The notes beneath the pieces were generated by a model. The model was not told the origin of the DNA and did no database searches. It saw only the letters and a list, made by a program, of their open reading frames with translations. Shown here in pieces: positions 32,701-45,268 of a stretch of DNA of 64,000 nucleotides. The translations under genes were made by a program, and so were the position numbers. Source of the stretch: Thermothielavioides terrestris NRRL 8126 (Eukaryota; Ascomycota; Sordariomycetes; Sordariales; Chaetomiaceae); the NCBI RefSeq assembly GCF_000226115.1, contig NC_016457.1, positions 682,001 through 746,000 of the forward strand, given 5' to 3'. Position 1 is the first letter of the stretch. Each line of letters starts with the position of its first letter.

Positions 32701-35700
32701 ATTCCGTAGTTATAGCAGATTAGGCATATAATCTGTCAGCCGAGAAACCCGACTCCCGATCGCTTCTTTCCTCCCCTTCCCGCGCGGGTCGAAATTCGCG
32801 GTAACTCAACTCTGGGTCGATCCCCTTTTCTGCGCCCCACGTGCGCGGACGGGACCGGAGAGGACTTGTAGTTACAAGAAAGTTTTTCATCAGTCGCCGA
32901 CTCTATTTCCTCAGTACCGCAATTGTGTTCACCACACTACTCCGTACCGTGTACTGTACGGAGTAGTGTAACTTACATACGGAATACACTAGTGTCGTTG
33001 TCCGTGCCTCTTTCTCGCTGTCCGAGGTCTGAATGTGGGCCACCCCTGGATGCCGGCGCCGTGGAATTCGTGACTTGTCGGGTGGACTCGGCCTCCATGA
33101 TCGACAGAGCTTGCTGCGAGAGTGCCAATCAATAACGCAGTCTTCCTCTCCCGTTATTAACTTTAGAGATCTACACTATGGATAGTTGCTGCGCATCTGC
33201 GTAGTTGCAACAACAACTAAGTTGATGAGCTGAACAAACATCATTCTTCGAATGTTTCCGATGCACACTTGGTGCCTGCAACAAATGTATCCCCGGCTTT
33301 CTGAGGCGTGCACGGAAACCTTTCCAGCCACCGTTCTAACTACGCTAGTGTATTCCGTCCGTGGCTTCGGCTCTTTACTGCGATATACATAGCTCTGTGT
33401 TGAGCTAACGCTTATGCATGGAGCTCGGTCCCCCCATCTGGCACTTGCTGCCGATTGCACCCCCTTCCTCCATCCTTCATCCCTCGCCGGTTCAAGCTCA
33501 ATCGCCGAGGCGGGAGACACATCCGGGCCAGGGAGAGATCCCAGACGGGAATGATAAGTTGAGAACAAGGCCCATGAACAATTGCAATTGCAGGGTCTCG
33601 CGGGAAGGGATGGCAATTCTTCGTCATTGTTGCGAGATTAGTGTACGCAGTAGCCAAGCCTGTCCAGAAATCCGTTTTTACACGACACTAGTGTTTAGTA
33701 CCGTATATCGATCACGATCGGGGCGTCTGGGACGGAAGCGTGGATGCCTCAGCAGGTGCAGATTAACGGTAAGCTGTGCAACCATCCTCGCATCCTTTGT
33801 CCTTCGTGCGTGCCTACCTTACCACCACCATCAGACCTGCAATAGATCGTATGGGGTGGTCAACAATGTTGTCAATCTATCAGTGCGAATTATTTCGTAC
33901 GGAGGCTGCTTGCTCGGCTGTCTCGTGCTGCGGAACTCGACGGTGGGGACCGAAGCGGGGTCGCGATGCGAGGAGGGGGCGGGAAGCGGGGAGGGGCAGG
34001 CGGACAAACATGGGTACGGGCAGGGACATGGGCATGGGCATGAGCATGGGCATGAGCAGGGACCAGGGACAAGCTCTTCCTGGAGGAGGGGTGGTGAGAA
34101 ACCAGGCGATAATTGCGAGTTTTCCGTACGGAGTATGGTTCCTGTGGGATGGGATGAGGGGACGAAGAGGATGGGTCGCGGCCTATCCGGACTGTGTAGT
34201 TGGTGGATTCATTTGTTGTCTTTTGTGGTTTGTTGCCGAGAAGGTTGCGTTCAGATTGGCTGGGCCTCGCGTTCCTTCGCCAGAAATCATTGAAGATGGA
34301 GAGTTACACAGTAAACCAACTCCTCGAGTCAGGACCTGGACGGGACAATTTCAAGGATTCGAAGAAATGACGCTGCATGGAGTGGATTCAAGCCGTCAGT
34401 CGAGCCGGGATGCAACAGCCTGCGCTCCCCTGCCCTGCGCACTTTTTGTTTCCCGGATCGCCTGCGCTAACGCTACTGCGCACCGGCAGCGCAAGCTGTG
34501 CATGAACCGCTGTGGCTGTCTGCACGGGGTGCAGGGCAGGTGGCAGAGGCCGGCGGCGCAGCTACACTCCACTACTGTGGTATGGAGTACATACATACAC
34601 GTACATTTAGCTTGCATGTCTTAGCAGCAGCGGTATAACCCACAGCACAAGATCGTGGGAGTAACCGTGCATGCTTCGATGCAGATGCCAGAACTAACGT
34701 TAGCCAGCGGCTGAGAACAACGCTGCTGCTGCCGCTGCTGCTGTGCGCACTGCCCACAGTAACCACACTCGCCGGAACAGTGGATGGTGGTCATTGACCA
34801 GGCAGCACGGTGCGGGGGTAACATAATGGTTCCAGTGCGGAGAGTTGCGTGGTGCAACAAGCACTCAGTCCCGTCACGTTAGAGGCGAAGCACGGATGGC
34901 ACGGGGCCGGAGTATGTAAAAACGTCGCCTCGGGATTGCTACCACTATAGCCGGGGGGGGTTATTGAATGGACTTGCATATGAGAAACGGGAAACGGGAA
35001 ACGAGCACGCATGAGAGAAACACCGGCAGTGTCAGTCCACCTTAAAGGCGACGTCGATCATAGCGCACGATCCCGACCGAGCAAGCCATCCTTCCTCACA
35101 CTCGGGCCTCGTCCAGGGTGACAATGGCGCTTCATGATGCATCCGAGTAGCAACAGAGCAGTCTCTGTGTGTCCGAGTGTAGGAGTGGAAGAAAGGGGGC
35201 CGGCGGCCGCGGGAGGGGATGGGGTCCTTCGACTGCACTCCTCAGCGAACATCCCCAAAAATGCTCCCAGCGATACGACGCTGCGAGGCGTCACAGAGCT
35301 GGGGCCACCATCCCCAGAGGCCCTCACGCCGGCTGCGTAACAGATTGTTCTTGAAACCGGGGGACCAAGGAATGAGATTGATGAGGGGGTAACTGGACCA
35401 AGGGTGGCCGTCAAGCTCGGGATCCTTGCCACACAAACATTGCGCAACTCGTCTTTGAGACGAACAGCAGTTTGTGGGCAAACATGATGATCCTTCGGCT
35501 TGGTGAGATAGCTCTGGTCTCGGCACGGAGGTAACTCACGTTGCCTTGAATTTAGCTGATGGCGGAATTTGGCCAGAAGTACTGCGATAGGGCGGCGGCT
35601 CGCGCTCATGTGACTGCGCGCCAGTGCTTCCAGTAGGAACTTGAGACGGTTGCCTGGTGGCGACGCGACTCGCGCCTTCCCGTCGCGGTGGAGCAAGCGG

Positions 35701-35834
35701 CCGCTTGACGGAAACAATAGCCGAGCTCAGCATGCCGTCGATTCCCACTTCTCTTTCTCGACTATCGAGTCATTTGAGCGACAATGAGAAGTTGATTGCG
35801 GAGGAAATCTCATGCCATCATCTTCCGCCGCAGC
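29741..35834. other. Gene-poor region
   Basis: About 6.1 kb with no supported protein or RNA gene. Long frames exist (329 codons at 31364-32353 minus; 291 codons at 33418-34293 plus) but have no domain-like sequence or family resemblance and sit in DNA without genic codon bias. It holds several copies of the TACGGAATAC-type motif, a perfect hairpin at 32934-32969, a GGGCAT microsatellite at about 34016-34062 and a CTG/CCG run near 34722-34742. Confidence 0.5.
32934..32969. repeat. Perfect 14-bp inverted repeat with 8-bp loop
   Basis: Arms ACACTACTCCGTAC (32934-32947) and GTACGGAGTAGTGT (32956-32969) are exact reverse complements around CGTGTACT. The arm core is the ACTCCGTA/TACGGAGT word that recurs elsewhere in the intergenic DNA of this window. 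Another copy of the related motif (TACGGAATAC) starts 8 bp downstream. Confidence 0.85.
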
Positions 35835-36975
35835 ATGCCGGCACATTCAAACCCGAAGCTGCCTCCGCCAGCAGAACCACGTTACAGCCGCAACTTTGAC
35901 CCATGGCACTCGGTCGCGGCAGGCCACCAGCGTCCCGAGACGCGAGGGCCGCAGGGATGGCGCGAGTCTCGAAATATGAAGATGAACAGCCAGTTCCGCG
36001 CCGGCAACTCGGGCGGCCCGCGCATCTCGGACACCGTCGGCCTCGGGTCCGAAGACTTTGACGAGCGCCTGGGGATGCTCGTTCCCAAGCAGGTCCGGGC
36101 TCGCGCCGGGCATAGCGTCGCCGACATGCTGCGCAATCCGGGGTCGATGCGGCCGGCGTCACGCGCGGCGTCACGCGCGGCGGAGGGGGCAGCAACGGCA
36201 GCATCATCAAACACCGCTCGGCCACATGGTCCGGTACCTGTGCTTGGAGCAGAGGAGGGTCGAGAAAACCGGAGATCCCACGAGAGGGCCGCCGAAGAGC
36301 AGCTCGCCTTGGCCCGCCAAGCGGAGGACGAAGCGCGCGAGCCGCGTGAGGCGGACAAGGCGGACAAGGCACAGAAGGCACAAGAGCGCAGGATCTTTGA
36401 CGGCCTCGTCGTCTACGTCAACGGCAGCACCCACCCGCTTGTGTCAGACCACAAGCTCAAGCACCTGCTGTCGGAGCACGGGGCGCGCATGTCGCTGCAC
36501 CTGGGCCGCCGCCAGGTTACCCACGTCATCTTGGGCAAGCCGTCCGGCCCGAACGGAGGAGCCGGCGGTGGGCTGGCGGGCGGCAAGCTGGAGAAGGAGA
36601 TCCGGCGGGTCGGCGGCAGCGGCATCAGGTTTGTCGGTGTCGAGTGGTGAGTTTGCCCCAATTGATAACCCCCCTCCCCAATTTCCAACCCCCTGCCTGC
36701 CTCCCACCCCCTCTCTCCTTTTCTTTGCCAGTTTCGCCAACCCCGTTGTCTCAGCTTCTTGCGGATACTGTGTCCGGCGCCCGCCGGCGGAACCCGGGCT
36801 GACCGTGTGGCGCCAAACCAGGGTGTTGGAGAGCATCAAGGCCGGCAAGCGACTTCCCGAGGCGCGGTTCGCCAATCTCAAAATCGCCGCTCGGGGCCAG
36901 CAGAGCGTTCTCGGAGCCTTCTCGAAGGCCGACGGGAGCACGCAGCAGCCAGCCGCGGCCGCCCCTGGGACCTGA
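35835..36975 (+). CDS. BRCT-domain protein with C-terminal PIP-like motif
   Basis: Two exons, 35835-36646 and 36822-36975 (175-nt intron, GTGAGT donor, GCTGAC branch-like site), give 321 aa. Residues 1-80 hold a conserved-looking FDPWHSVAAGHQ block and then SDTVGLGSEDFDERLGMLVP. A charged Ala/Glu/Arg coiled-coil linker spans about 130-180. A single BRCT domain spans about 184-290: IFDGLVVYVNGS, then LLSEHGARMSLHL, THVILGKPSG and, across the splice, FVGVEWVLESIKAGKRLPE, with the conserved Trp. The tail QQSVLGAFSK (about 296-305) resembles a PCNA-interacting peptide. A role in DNA repair or replication, as for Rev1-type single-BRCT proteins, is inferred. The start is uncertain: a frame from ATG 35732 overlaps but would need another splice. 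Confidence 0.75.
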
Positions 36976-39900
36976 CACACCGCCGCTTGCTGACGTTTCC
37001 ATTCCTTGCCCTTCTTCACCTGGCCGCTTCTTTCATTTGCCTTCCCTTTCGTTTTCTTTTTCCTTTGACGATCCCTACCCACGCCGGCGACGAGCGGCCG
37101 ACGCGTGGGACAAGGCTACTGTGTAATGAGGGAGTGGCGTGTTTGCTACGGCCACGTTTGGTTGCAGCATTATATTGCCTTGCATGGGAGCGAACGTCTG
37201 GATAGGCTCGTCCGGGTTCTGGTGGCACGGTGGAACGGGGCGCGCTGGCGGGTATTTGCATCACGACGTCGCATTTGCATCTGCATTTTTGCATTGGGAG
37301 GTTGGGCAGACGACCGGCGCTAGGGATGGCTTTGCATGTTTGTCCTTGTATCCGCAGATCGACGGTGCCTCCACCATGCTGGTTGGTCGGCCGTTTTGTT
37401 TACTTGGCCACTTGTATCGCGTTCTCGTGGCCGGTTGGCAATATCTCGGGGTTAGATAGATCATGCTGGCCAGTTTTGGAGGCCGGCTCGTGCTATTGAC
37501 TCTTCATAGAGGTGACATCCGTTGCGCTGAACGGATGCGAACTTGTGAAGGCCCTCGAGTCCGTGAAGCGGTAGACCTTCGTGAAGCGGTAGACCTCCGC
37601 TCCACGACGTCCTCGCGCACCGCTTGGCTCCGCAGAGCTGTCTGTCTGCTCACGCCTGTCTCAGCGCCAGGCGCGTCGCGCCTGTCCAGCGTTACCTAGG
37701 CGCACCGCAGAAGCTTCGAGTCGCTGCAACCCTTCTCTGCAGGACATGGTCGGACAATTTCTTCTGCCACCCGCTGCTGCTTGCCAGCCCACTCCTTGCC
37801 GCCCCGTCCCCAGACCTTGGCCCTCTTTCGGGTCTCACACACTACTCCACCGCGCCCGCACTATCGAGATGCTCGTTAGGGTCCTTGCACAGGTGCTCAG
37901 CGCTGTACTACGTCTTACATCATCCATCCGGGCTGGTGTTTCTCCGCCTCTTTCCATGGCAGGCATCCCGGGCCCCCTTGCCGGCTCCTCCTCCTCCTCT
38001 TTCTCCTCTTTCTCCCCATCCTTCTCCGAAACCGTCCCCCTTCACGGCGTACATACAGGATTTGTTTTCGCCCCGTCCCACCCGACTGGGCTGGCTCCGA
38101 ACTAAACGGCCCCGCGCGTCATGCCACCTCCTCCCCGGGGCCGTCCAATCAACACTCCGTGCCCTTCCGGTATATGGTTTATCTCAAACTAGACTATTAT
38201 CCCCCTGTGTCACCGCCACGGCGCCCGACACGAAGATGACCGGGCTGGGGATTAGGATTTGTGATACGGTCATTGCCCAGCCGGCTGGCCAGCCAGCCAG
38301 CCAGTCAGTCAGTTAGCTGTCCCCTGCCTCGTGACGGGCAGACGGGAACTTCCGAGAAGCCCGATGGTTCTTCTCTTTGCTGCCTTGTTCTGTCCTGAGC
38401 TATACTGGCGGCTCCGAAACCCGGAAGGAAGGAAGGCAAGGAAGGAACACGTAGCAGGGGGGGCTGGGAAAGGGCTGCAGGATCTTGCCCCGCGGCAGCA
38501 GCCTCGCTTGACCACCTCCCGCCTCCCTGGCTGGCTGTCTGTCAACCCCGTGAATTGGCATGGATAAATTAGCTTAAGTCAGTTGCGTTCGGGAAACGAA
38601 GGGGCTTATATTAAACGGGGGGCGCGGGACAGGCCGGAAGGTCTGGACGGTGGTACTGGATTGGTGTACTATATGGGCAATGCGTGCGGTCCTGGTGCAT
38701 ATGTTGGTGAAGATCGGTCTGGACGTTGGTAGGTCATGGGGAAGGAGTTGGTCTAGTCTTTCAAGGAGTAGGGGGAGAAGAGATCTCCGGAGCGGCAGTC
38801 CAGGCACCGTGGCGGGAACTCGGCGGATGGCTAAAGCAATGATCGCCTTGCAAATCCAAAGCGTATCGCTACTTAGACCTGACCATGAACTAAGCTTGTC
38901 TCCGTTTTCCTTGCCGCTCTTTACCGGCGTTGCATTGACATCACTTGGTATGCTGATATGCTTCCCGTCCCGGCTTGGGTAACCGCAACATCAGCTTTCC
39001 GTGAGCGTTGAAGCCTGAGAGAGGGAGTTGTTGGCGTCTTCCGGCTTCCACACTCGTCACTATGGCACACCCACCGTTACACCGGACACGGGCTGCTCCG
39101 CAGGTATCAAGAAGCCATGGACAAGTTTTCTGCAGCTTCGATGGATCATCTCGGAGGCCGGCTCTCGCAGGCCCATGGTACATGCCCATCCCTCGACCGG
39201 CTGCTGCCCGTCCGAGCGAGGAAATCCGCCAGCACCGTAGCAGCGACGGAAGAAAGACAGACACAAACCTGGGACAGGCACCCTGACAACCAAGCCATCA
39301 CTCTACGTGTGCAACCCACCCCGGGTGAACTGTGTGATCTGACAATATAAAAGGCGGCCACTGCTTGGCCCAGCCGGCCGTTGATTCCCTCTGCTCACTA
39401 CACCATCGTCCCGAACAACATCGCACAAGGCCCACGCTATACGAAAGACCAAAGAGCTGCTGCGCTGCGGTCCGGCAGAATCGAAACTCAGCTCGGCGGG
39501 AGAAGCAAATATGGGCGGGGAAGGGAACAGCGGTCATGCGCTCCTCCGACACGGATGCCTTCGGCTAGTCTTGCTATGCTGGATGGCTTGGTTTCTGTGA
39601 GAGTAATAGCGAAGTCTGGCAACGAGAGAGTTCATGTTTACTGTACATACATCCCGTGCCAGCATCGGTGGACCGGATAGTTGGAGGACAGGGAGGGCGT
39701 AATGAATCGGCATGGTGTTCGAACCGCACGCTGCGGCTGGAAGCTAGTTAAAGGCTGGATCTGTTATCGTACACTAAGCCTGGCTGGAGCGCATGCAGTT
39801 GGGACGGTTTTCGTTGAGGGGGTGCAGTCGTAGCAGCGCTCCTATAATATCTCGAGAGAAGTGACTGGCCCCTGATACAGATATAGTAAAAAGAAAGGAA

Positions 39901-40498
39901 AAAAAGAAAGAAAGAGAGGAAAGAACAGAAAAGAACGTAGCTACGTTTGGGAGGAGCAGGCTGAGAAATGAGGAGCTGACATGAAGAGCGGATGGTCTGA
40001 GCCACGTCGACTTACCCCTGAAGTCGCGGGTTAGGCATATAACATGCCTTGAACAGTTCAACGAGCAGATCAGATTCGACACAGCAGCCAGTCTCCTGTC
40101 TCGGCTACGAACTGGGTAGCATAGTTGGCAAGAACCGGTCTCCTTCGTGGGTATGTATGTCCAGTGAACTACTAGGCATCACGACAATCAGGTGGGGAGC
40201 CTTGAGCATGAAGATGCTGCGCACACAGAAACGAGATGAAGACATGCAACCATGGTTCGTTTGCATGCCCATCGCCGCCCAGAGAGTTCCTACACCACCG
40301 ATTCTGCTTCACTACCGCCGTAAGGTTGGCAAGGATAATCTACTTAGACAGATCTCATCAAGAAGAACTCCCAAACCGAAACTCGCTCGCTCCACCACCC
40401 CAAACAAACCACACTCGCTCGACACCTCCAATCCCGCCCTGACGATGCCTCCTCCCCCTCCCTTCGAAGGAGAGAAACGCACCACCTCAACTCTCAAC
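36976..40498. other. Convergent intergenic spacer
   Basis: About 3.5 kb without a supported gene. It contains an 8-bp hairpin CATCCGTT/AACGGATG at 37516-37537, an 18-bp tandem duplication beginning GTGAAGCGGTAGACC at 37563-37598, a CAGCCAGC run at 38281-38310, and a TATAAAA word at about 39346 after which no credible ORF follows. The 230-codon frame at 37624-38316 is Pro/Ser/Leu-rich by composition and was rejected. Confidence 0.5.
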
Positions 40499-42894
40499 TC
40501 AAAGCCTAGCCTTAACCCCCCCTTCCCTCTTCCTCCCCTCAAAATACCGCCTAACCATCTCCCGCGCGACCTCGACGACGCCGGCGTCCTCGACCGTCGA
40601 CGGCACGGCGACCTCCTTGTCCACCTCCCCGCGCACCGCGTTCTCCACCAGCTCGCGCAGCACCCGCCTCAGGGTCTTGCCGGAGCGCGTCTTGGGGATC
40701 ATCATGGTCGATGTCGTCGACATGGTCGTTGACGTGGTGCCGCGGATCATGCCGCCGAGCGTGGCGATGGGGCCGACCTGGGTGCGGACGAGGGTCTGTA
40801 GCTCGGCGAAGAGCTGCGCGTCGTCGGGGGGTGCTGCCGCGGCGGATGATGGGGATGGAGATGACGAGTTGGGGGTGGTGGGAGTAGTGGTGGTGATGAC
40901 GAAGGCAAACGGCAGGTGGCCCTTGAGCGGGTCGGGCAGGCCGACCACGCAGGCCTCGGTCACGAGCGGGTGGGAGGTGATGGCCTGCTCGAGGGCGCCG
41001 GTGCTGAGGCGGTGCGCGGCGACGTTGATGATGTCGTCCGACCGCGCCATGATGTGGATGTAGCCGCTGTCGTCGATCCAGCCGGCGTCGCCCGTGTCGA
41101 TCCACCGGCCGCCGAAGCGCTTCAGGTAGCCCCGGTAGAACCGGTCCTCGTCCTCCCAGAGCGTGCGGAAGGCGGTCGGCGCCAGCGGCGGCGCCAGGAC
41201 GATGTTGCCCATCTTGCCGCGGGCGACCTCGCGGCCGTCATCGTCGACGACCCTGGCGCGGGTCAGCATCCCCTTCTCTGAACGGGGAAATACGGCGACA
41301 AAGAAGCCACTCACCTGACATCAAACCCAGGCATTGCCTTCCCTGCACTTCCTGGCTTGATCCCGAGGGGCCGGTGGCCCTCGAGGCCAACCCGTCTGTT
41401 CTTGGCTGCGTGTGGCGCCAGGGCGATGCCGGATATGGGCGAGCCCGACTCTGACGACCACCAGTTGTCGACCACGAGGGCGTTGTCGGCGGCGTATTTG
41501 TTGAGCAAGTCCTGATACATGGTGATGATGGCCGGCTCGGACCGCTCGCCGGCGAGAAACAGGGCCCTGAGACTCCGCAAGCCGCCGCGCTGGCCGATGA
41601 GGGCGATGTGCGAGTTGTCCGGGTCGTCCTTGCGGATCGCCCGCAGCGCGGTCGGCGCCGTGAACATGGAGTTGATCTTGTACTCCTCTACTAGGCGCCA
41701 GAACGCGGACGCGTCCGGGGTCCCGACGGGCTTGCCCTCGTAGAGGACGGTGGTGGCGCCGGCCAGGAGAGGGCCGTAGAGCGTGTAGCTGTGGGAGACG
41801 ACCCAGCCGATGTCGCTGAAGCAGCCCATCTATGGGGATGTTAGCAGGAGGAAGACGTATCAGTGACCTGATTGAGAAACACGTACCACATCGCCTGGGC
41901 CGTGGATGCCAAACAGGTAGGAGATGGAGAGGTGGAGGCCGACAGCATGGCCGCCAGCCTCTCTCACCACACCCTTGGGCAGACCCGTCGTGCCGCTGGT
42001 GTAGATGATGTAGACAGGGTCTGTCGACTTGACGGGCACGCACGCGGCCCTCATGCCCCGGGCGCGGGCGCTCTTGACCAGGTTCTGCCACTTCCTTTGG
42101 CCCTCCAGTTTGCGGATGGGGCGCCAGGGAAGTTCGTCGCGCTGCCTGCGTTTACTTCCGGTTAACATGATAACTTGGGTGGGCGACACACAATCCGAGC
42201 TGCCTATTTACCAGACAATAGTCTTTGGCGGCTTCCAGGACGAGATGCGGATAGCCTCCTCCACGAAGACGCGGTAGGGGATAGGCGGCTTGTTGCCGTC
42301 GATGCCGCACGAGGCCGTCAGGATGGCAACCGGCCGCGACGCCTCGATGCGCTGGGCGAGTGCATTGGCGGCGAAGCCCCCGAAGACGACGGCATGGATG
42401 GCGCCCAGCCGGTTGATGGCGAGGATGCCGATCAACGCGGCGGGGACCATGGGCACTGCCAACAGAGAACGAATTAGCACCCGGGCAACGGCTTTGTGGT
42501 GGAATCAACGAAGCTCACTGTAGACAAGCACGACATCCCCCTTCTTGACGCCCTCCTCCCGGAGGACGGCGGCGAAGACTTCGACCTCGTCGAGCAGCTG
42601 CTGGTAGGTGATGCGCTGCTTCGTGTTGGTGACGGGGCTGTCGTACAGGATGGCGGGCAGGTCGCCGTGGCCGGCGAGGACGTGACGGTCGACGCAGTTG
42701 TAGCACGTCGAGATCTCGCCGCCCGGGAACCACTCCCAGTGGGCGTGCGTCTCGCCCGTCCTGAGACGCTTGGTCGTGCGCGTGAGCGCAGCCGCGGGCT
42801 TCTTGTGCCAGTGGAGGTGCTCTGCCTGGCGGCCCCAGAAGCCCTCGGGGTCGGCCAGGGACTGGCGGTGGACTTCGTCCTGCGTAAGGTCCAT
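40499..42894 (-). CDS. Short-chain acyl-CoA synthetase (ACSS3/propionyl-CoA synthetase-like), PTS1-like end
   Basis: Five exons, 42894-42519, 42455-42212, 42145-41887, 41829-41315 and 41252-40499, give 715 aa in frame. It activates a short-chain acid (acetate, propionate or similar) with ATP and CoA. Adenylate-forming motifs are intact: YTSGTTGLPKG (about 255-265), NWWSSESGS (about 415-423), TGDAGWIDDSGYIHI (about 518-532), SDDIINVAAHR (536-546) and the catalytic lysine in TRSGKTLRR (about K657). The N-terminus has the GEISTCYNCVDRHV element of the ACSS family. The loop at about 590-615 is an unusual Thr/Ser/Pro/Ala-rich insert. The protein ends KARL, and ARL fits the PTS1 rule, so a peroxisomal location is likely. 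The ATG at 42894 is preferred over a TTG 12 nt upstream. Confidence 0.9.
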
Positions 42895-44515
42895 GGTGCA
42901 AGCCAAGCAGCGGTCTACACAGGAAGTCGATCGTCGAAGGGGGCGTTGATGCTGGCACGAGGCTGGGGGAAGGACACCTAGTTATTTGGCCTGGCGGTTA
43001 CAAGCCGACCTTAACAGCTTCAGTTTCGTCAAACACTAATTCTTGCCAGTATGGCGGCATTCTGGTGACCGTGATCAGGGTGAAAGCCGCGGCACGTCCC
43101 CCCGCATTCCGTTGCCCCGTTACCCCGTTACCCCGAGACGCTGGAGCTTCGGCCTGGGGTCCGGGGGATCGGCACGGGAATTGAGACGATTGGCCCTGCG
43201 GAAGCCGAGCTCAAGCGAGTAGCTTACTTCTCCCCACAAGTACCTTAGTTACAACCTCCAGCCAAGGCCGCAGTTCGCATCGCAGTGGAGTTGAGTTGAT
43301 GGTTTCCGCTTCTTAACCGTGGACCGTGCGGAAGTCGGGTAAAGATTTGGGGTTTGAATCAGGTGCCTACGACTTGTAGCGGCACGCAGCGGTTGGTAGG
43401 CAACCAACAGTCAAGCCATATTTGCCCGATAAATGGCAGGAGCGTTGTATGTACCTGGCCTGCCGTTAGAAAATATTGGACCTTTCTTTCTTCTGCGACC
43501 GAGTGTCACCTCCGTCCCGTATTGAACAGGATCTGAGAGCTGAACAGGGCGTGAGAGTCTCCTTCGTCGACAGGGTTCGTGCTCAGGAGGCGCATAATAA
43601 GTTACGGTAATGATCCTGACTTCGTAGCATCAACTGGTTGCGAGCAATCTCGCTTCCACATTACCGTTATGAATGACCCCGGCGTTGGTCCGCGTGAATG
43701 GCCACGAACACGCGACACAATGCACTGAGCTTCTCTTCGCCTCTTCGGGGACAATTGTCCACAATATTTTTTCTTTTCTTTTTGCGCTTTTACATAGCAG
43801 TCTTCTCACTCGAGGATCGGTTGTGGATGGGAAGAATGTGTTCGAGGACGGCGTAAGAGCGAACCCGAAGCGTTGCAGCGGCGAAGCTGTTTGACTACCT
43901 ACACAGTCCTGCTCAAGTAAGATCGGTCAAGCGAGAAAAGCGCAAGCAAGGATAGTGGGCTATGAGACAGTTTGGGGCAGTAGGCGGCTCGCGGTTGTGA
44001 CGCGATTTCCATCTTCCAGAACTAGGAAACGGCTGCTCCCGAAACAGCTCCATTCCGTGGAATGTGCAAGTCTCTCGGAACGCCCAGCACCTGAAGTATG
44101 GAGCCACCAGCATCTCTCACAAAGGAAATTAAGATTCACGACGTAGACGTAAATGCATCCTCAAAAGCTGAGCCTGAAAAGTGTCGGTATTTGTCCAAGG
44201 AACACAATCCAGGGAGAGAGAAAGGAGCGCGCCTCGAAGGAACGCAGAACGAACACAACCCCCGAGGCACGCCCCGGAAAAAAAATTACAGAAACCTCGT
44301 CCGCGACCCCAGGAGCGAGATCCCCGCCGACCAACTCTCCTCCACAACCACTCACTCCCTCTTCTCCGTCCTTCCCCTCCATCTCCCCCCTGTTCCCCTC
44401 AGCCATTCCCGATGACAATCCGCAATTAAAAATTACGAACCGCATCCCTCTCAACGACCAACATCCCCACAAGCCGCGAGTGTTCACCCAAGCCAACCAA
44501 CTCAAACTAGTTGAC
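42895..44515. other. Intergenic, upstream of the acyl-CoA synthetase
   Basis: About 1.6 kb between the synthetase start and the stop of the GPI protein. No coding exon, RNA gene or clear repeat was found, apart from a GTTACCCCGTTACCCCG duplication at 43119-43135. Confidence 0.45.
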
Positions 44516-45268
44516 TTAGAGAACGAACGCAGCGATACCAAGCAGGCCGGCCAGGCCGGCGCCCGAGAGCGCGAGGGCGCGGGGGGCGCCGGCGGTGGCG
44601 ATGGGCGCGCTGGGCTGGGTGTTGGAGCCGGCGCCGGAGCCGGGGGCGGACGGGGTGGGCAGCGAGCCGGTGCCGGCCGGGGTGGTGGTGGCGGGCGGCA
44701 CGGCGGCGGCGGAGGACGAGCTGTTGGAGTACACCGGGGCGCTGGCGAGCGGTTCGCTTTTGGTTAGCATCTCGCCGGTGGAGATAGGGTCGGGGGGTGG
44801 AAAAAGGGGGGAAAAAACATACCAGTTGTTGCAGATGACCGAGGAGATGGTGGTCACGGGGCGCTTGATGGTGCAGCCGTTCGGGCAGTCGGTGATGGTC
44901 AGGGTGGTGGCCTGGTGAAAGGAGGGCCGGTTAGCTGCTGCTGCTTCGTCTGGGGGGCGAGGGAGACGGGGAAACAGAGAGGGAGAGAGCTCGGCGGTTC
45001 ACCGAGCGGCAGCGCCGTCGGAGCTTGCTCGCTCCGGGCCTCTCTCGGCGCCGTCCCGGCCTCCCCCAAACCCGCTCCCTCATTCCGCGCCAGGGTTACT
45101 GTGTCGTACCTCGGTGACGGTGTAGGTCTGGCTGCCGTAGGTGAACGAGGTGGCCGCGGGGCAGAATGTGGTGAAGGCGGTGACGACCTCGGTGGTGTAG
45201 ACCACGGTCTGGTTCCGGTGGGCCATGGCGCCGGCGGCGAGGGCGAGGACGGCAGCGGTGAACTTCAT
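44516..45268 (-). CDS. GPI-anchored cell-wall protein, clock-controlled protein 6-like
   Basis: Three exons, 45268-45110, 44911-44823 and 44756-44516, give 162 aa. Signal peptide MKFTAAVLALAAGAMA is followed by VVYTTEVVTAFTTFCP, a TYGSQTYTVTE segment across the first splice, TTLTITDCP and PVTTISSVICNNC across the second. This Cys-poor repeat-like pattern (TTEVVTA..T.CP, TVTEATTLTITDCP) is what I recall for the abundant fungal wall protein annotated as clock-controlled protein 6. A Ser/Thr/Pro/Ala/Gly-rich spacer (about 90-135) and a hydrophobic C-terminus ending GLAGLLGIAAFVL, with no downstream charge, indicate GPI attachment. Neighbour: a transposon insertion lies about 280 bp upstream of the start. 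Function is probably structural at the cell surface. Confidence 0.78.

Noticed and set aside
33418..34293. 291-codon plus-strand frame with a Gly/His/Glu repeat
   Set aside because: The repeat is the translation of a GGGCAT microsatellite. The rest lacks codon bias and splice context.
39340..39600. Small gene after the TATAAAA word near 39346
   Set aside because: A leader-like stretch follows, but the next ATGs open only frames of 10-30 codons without features.
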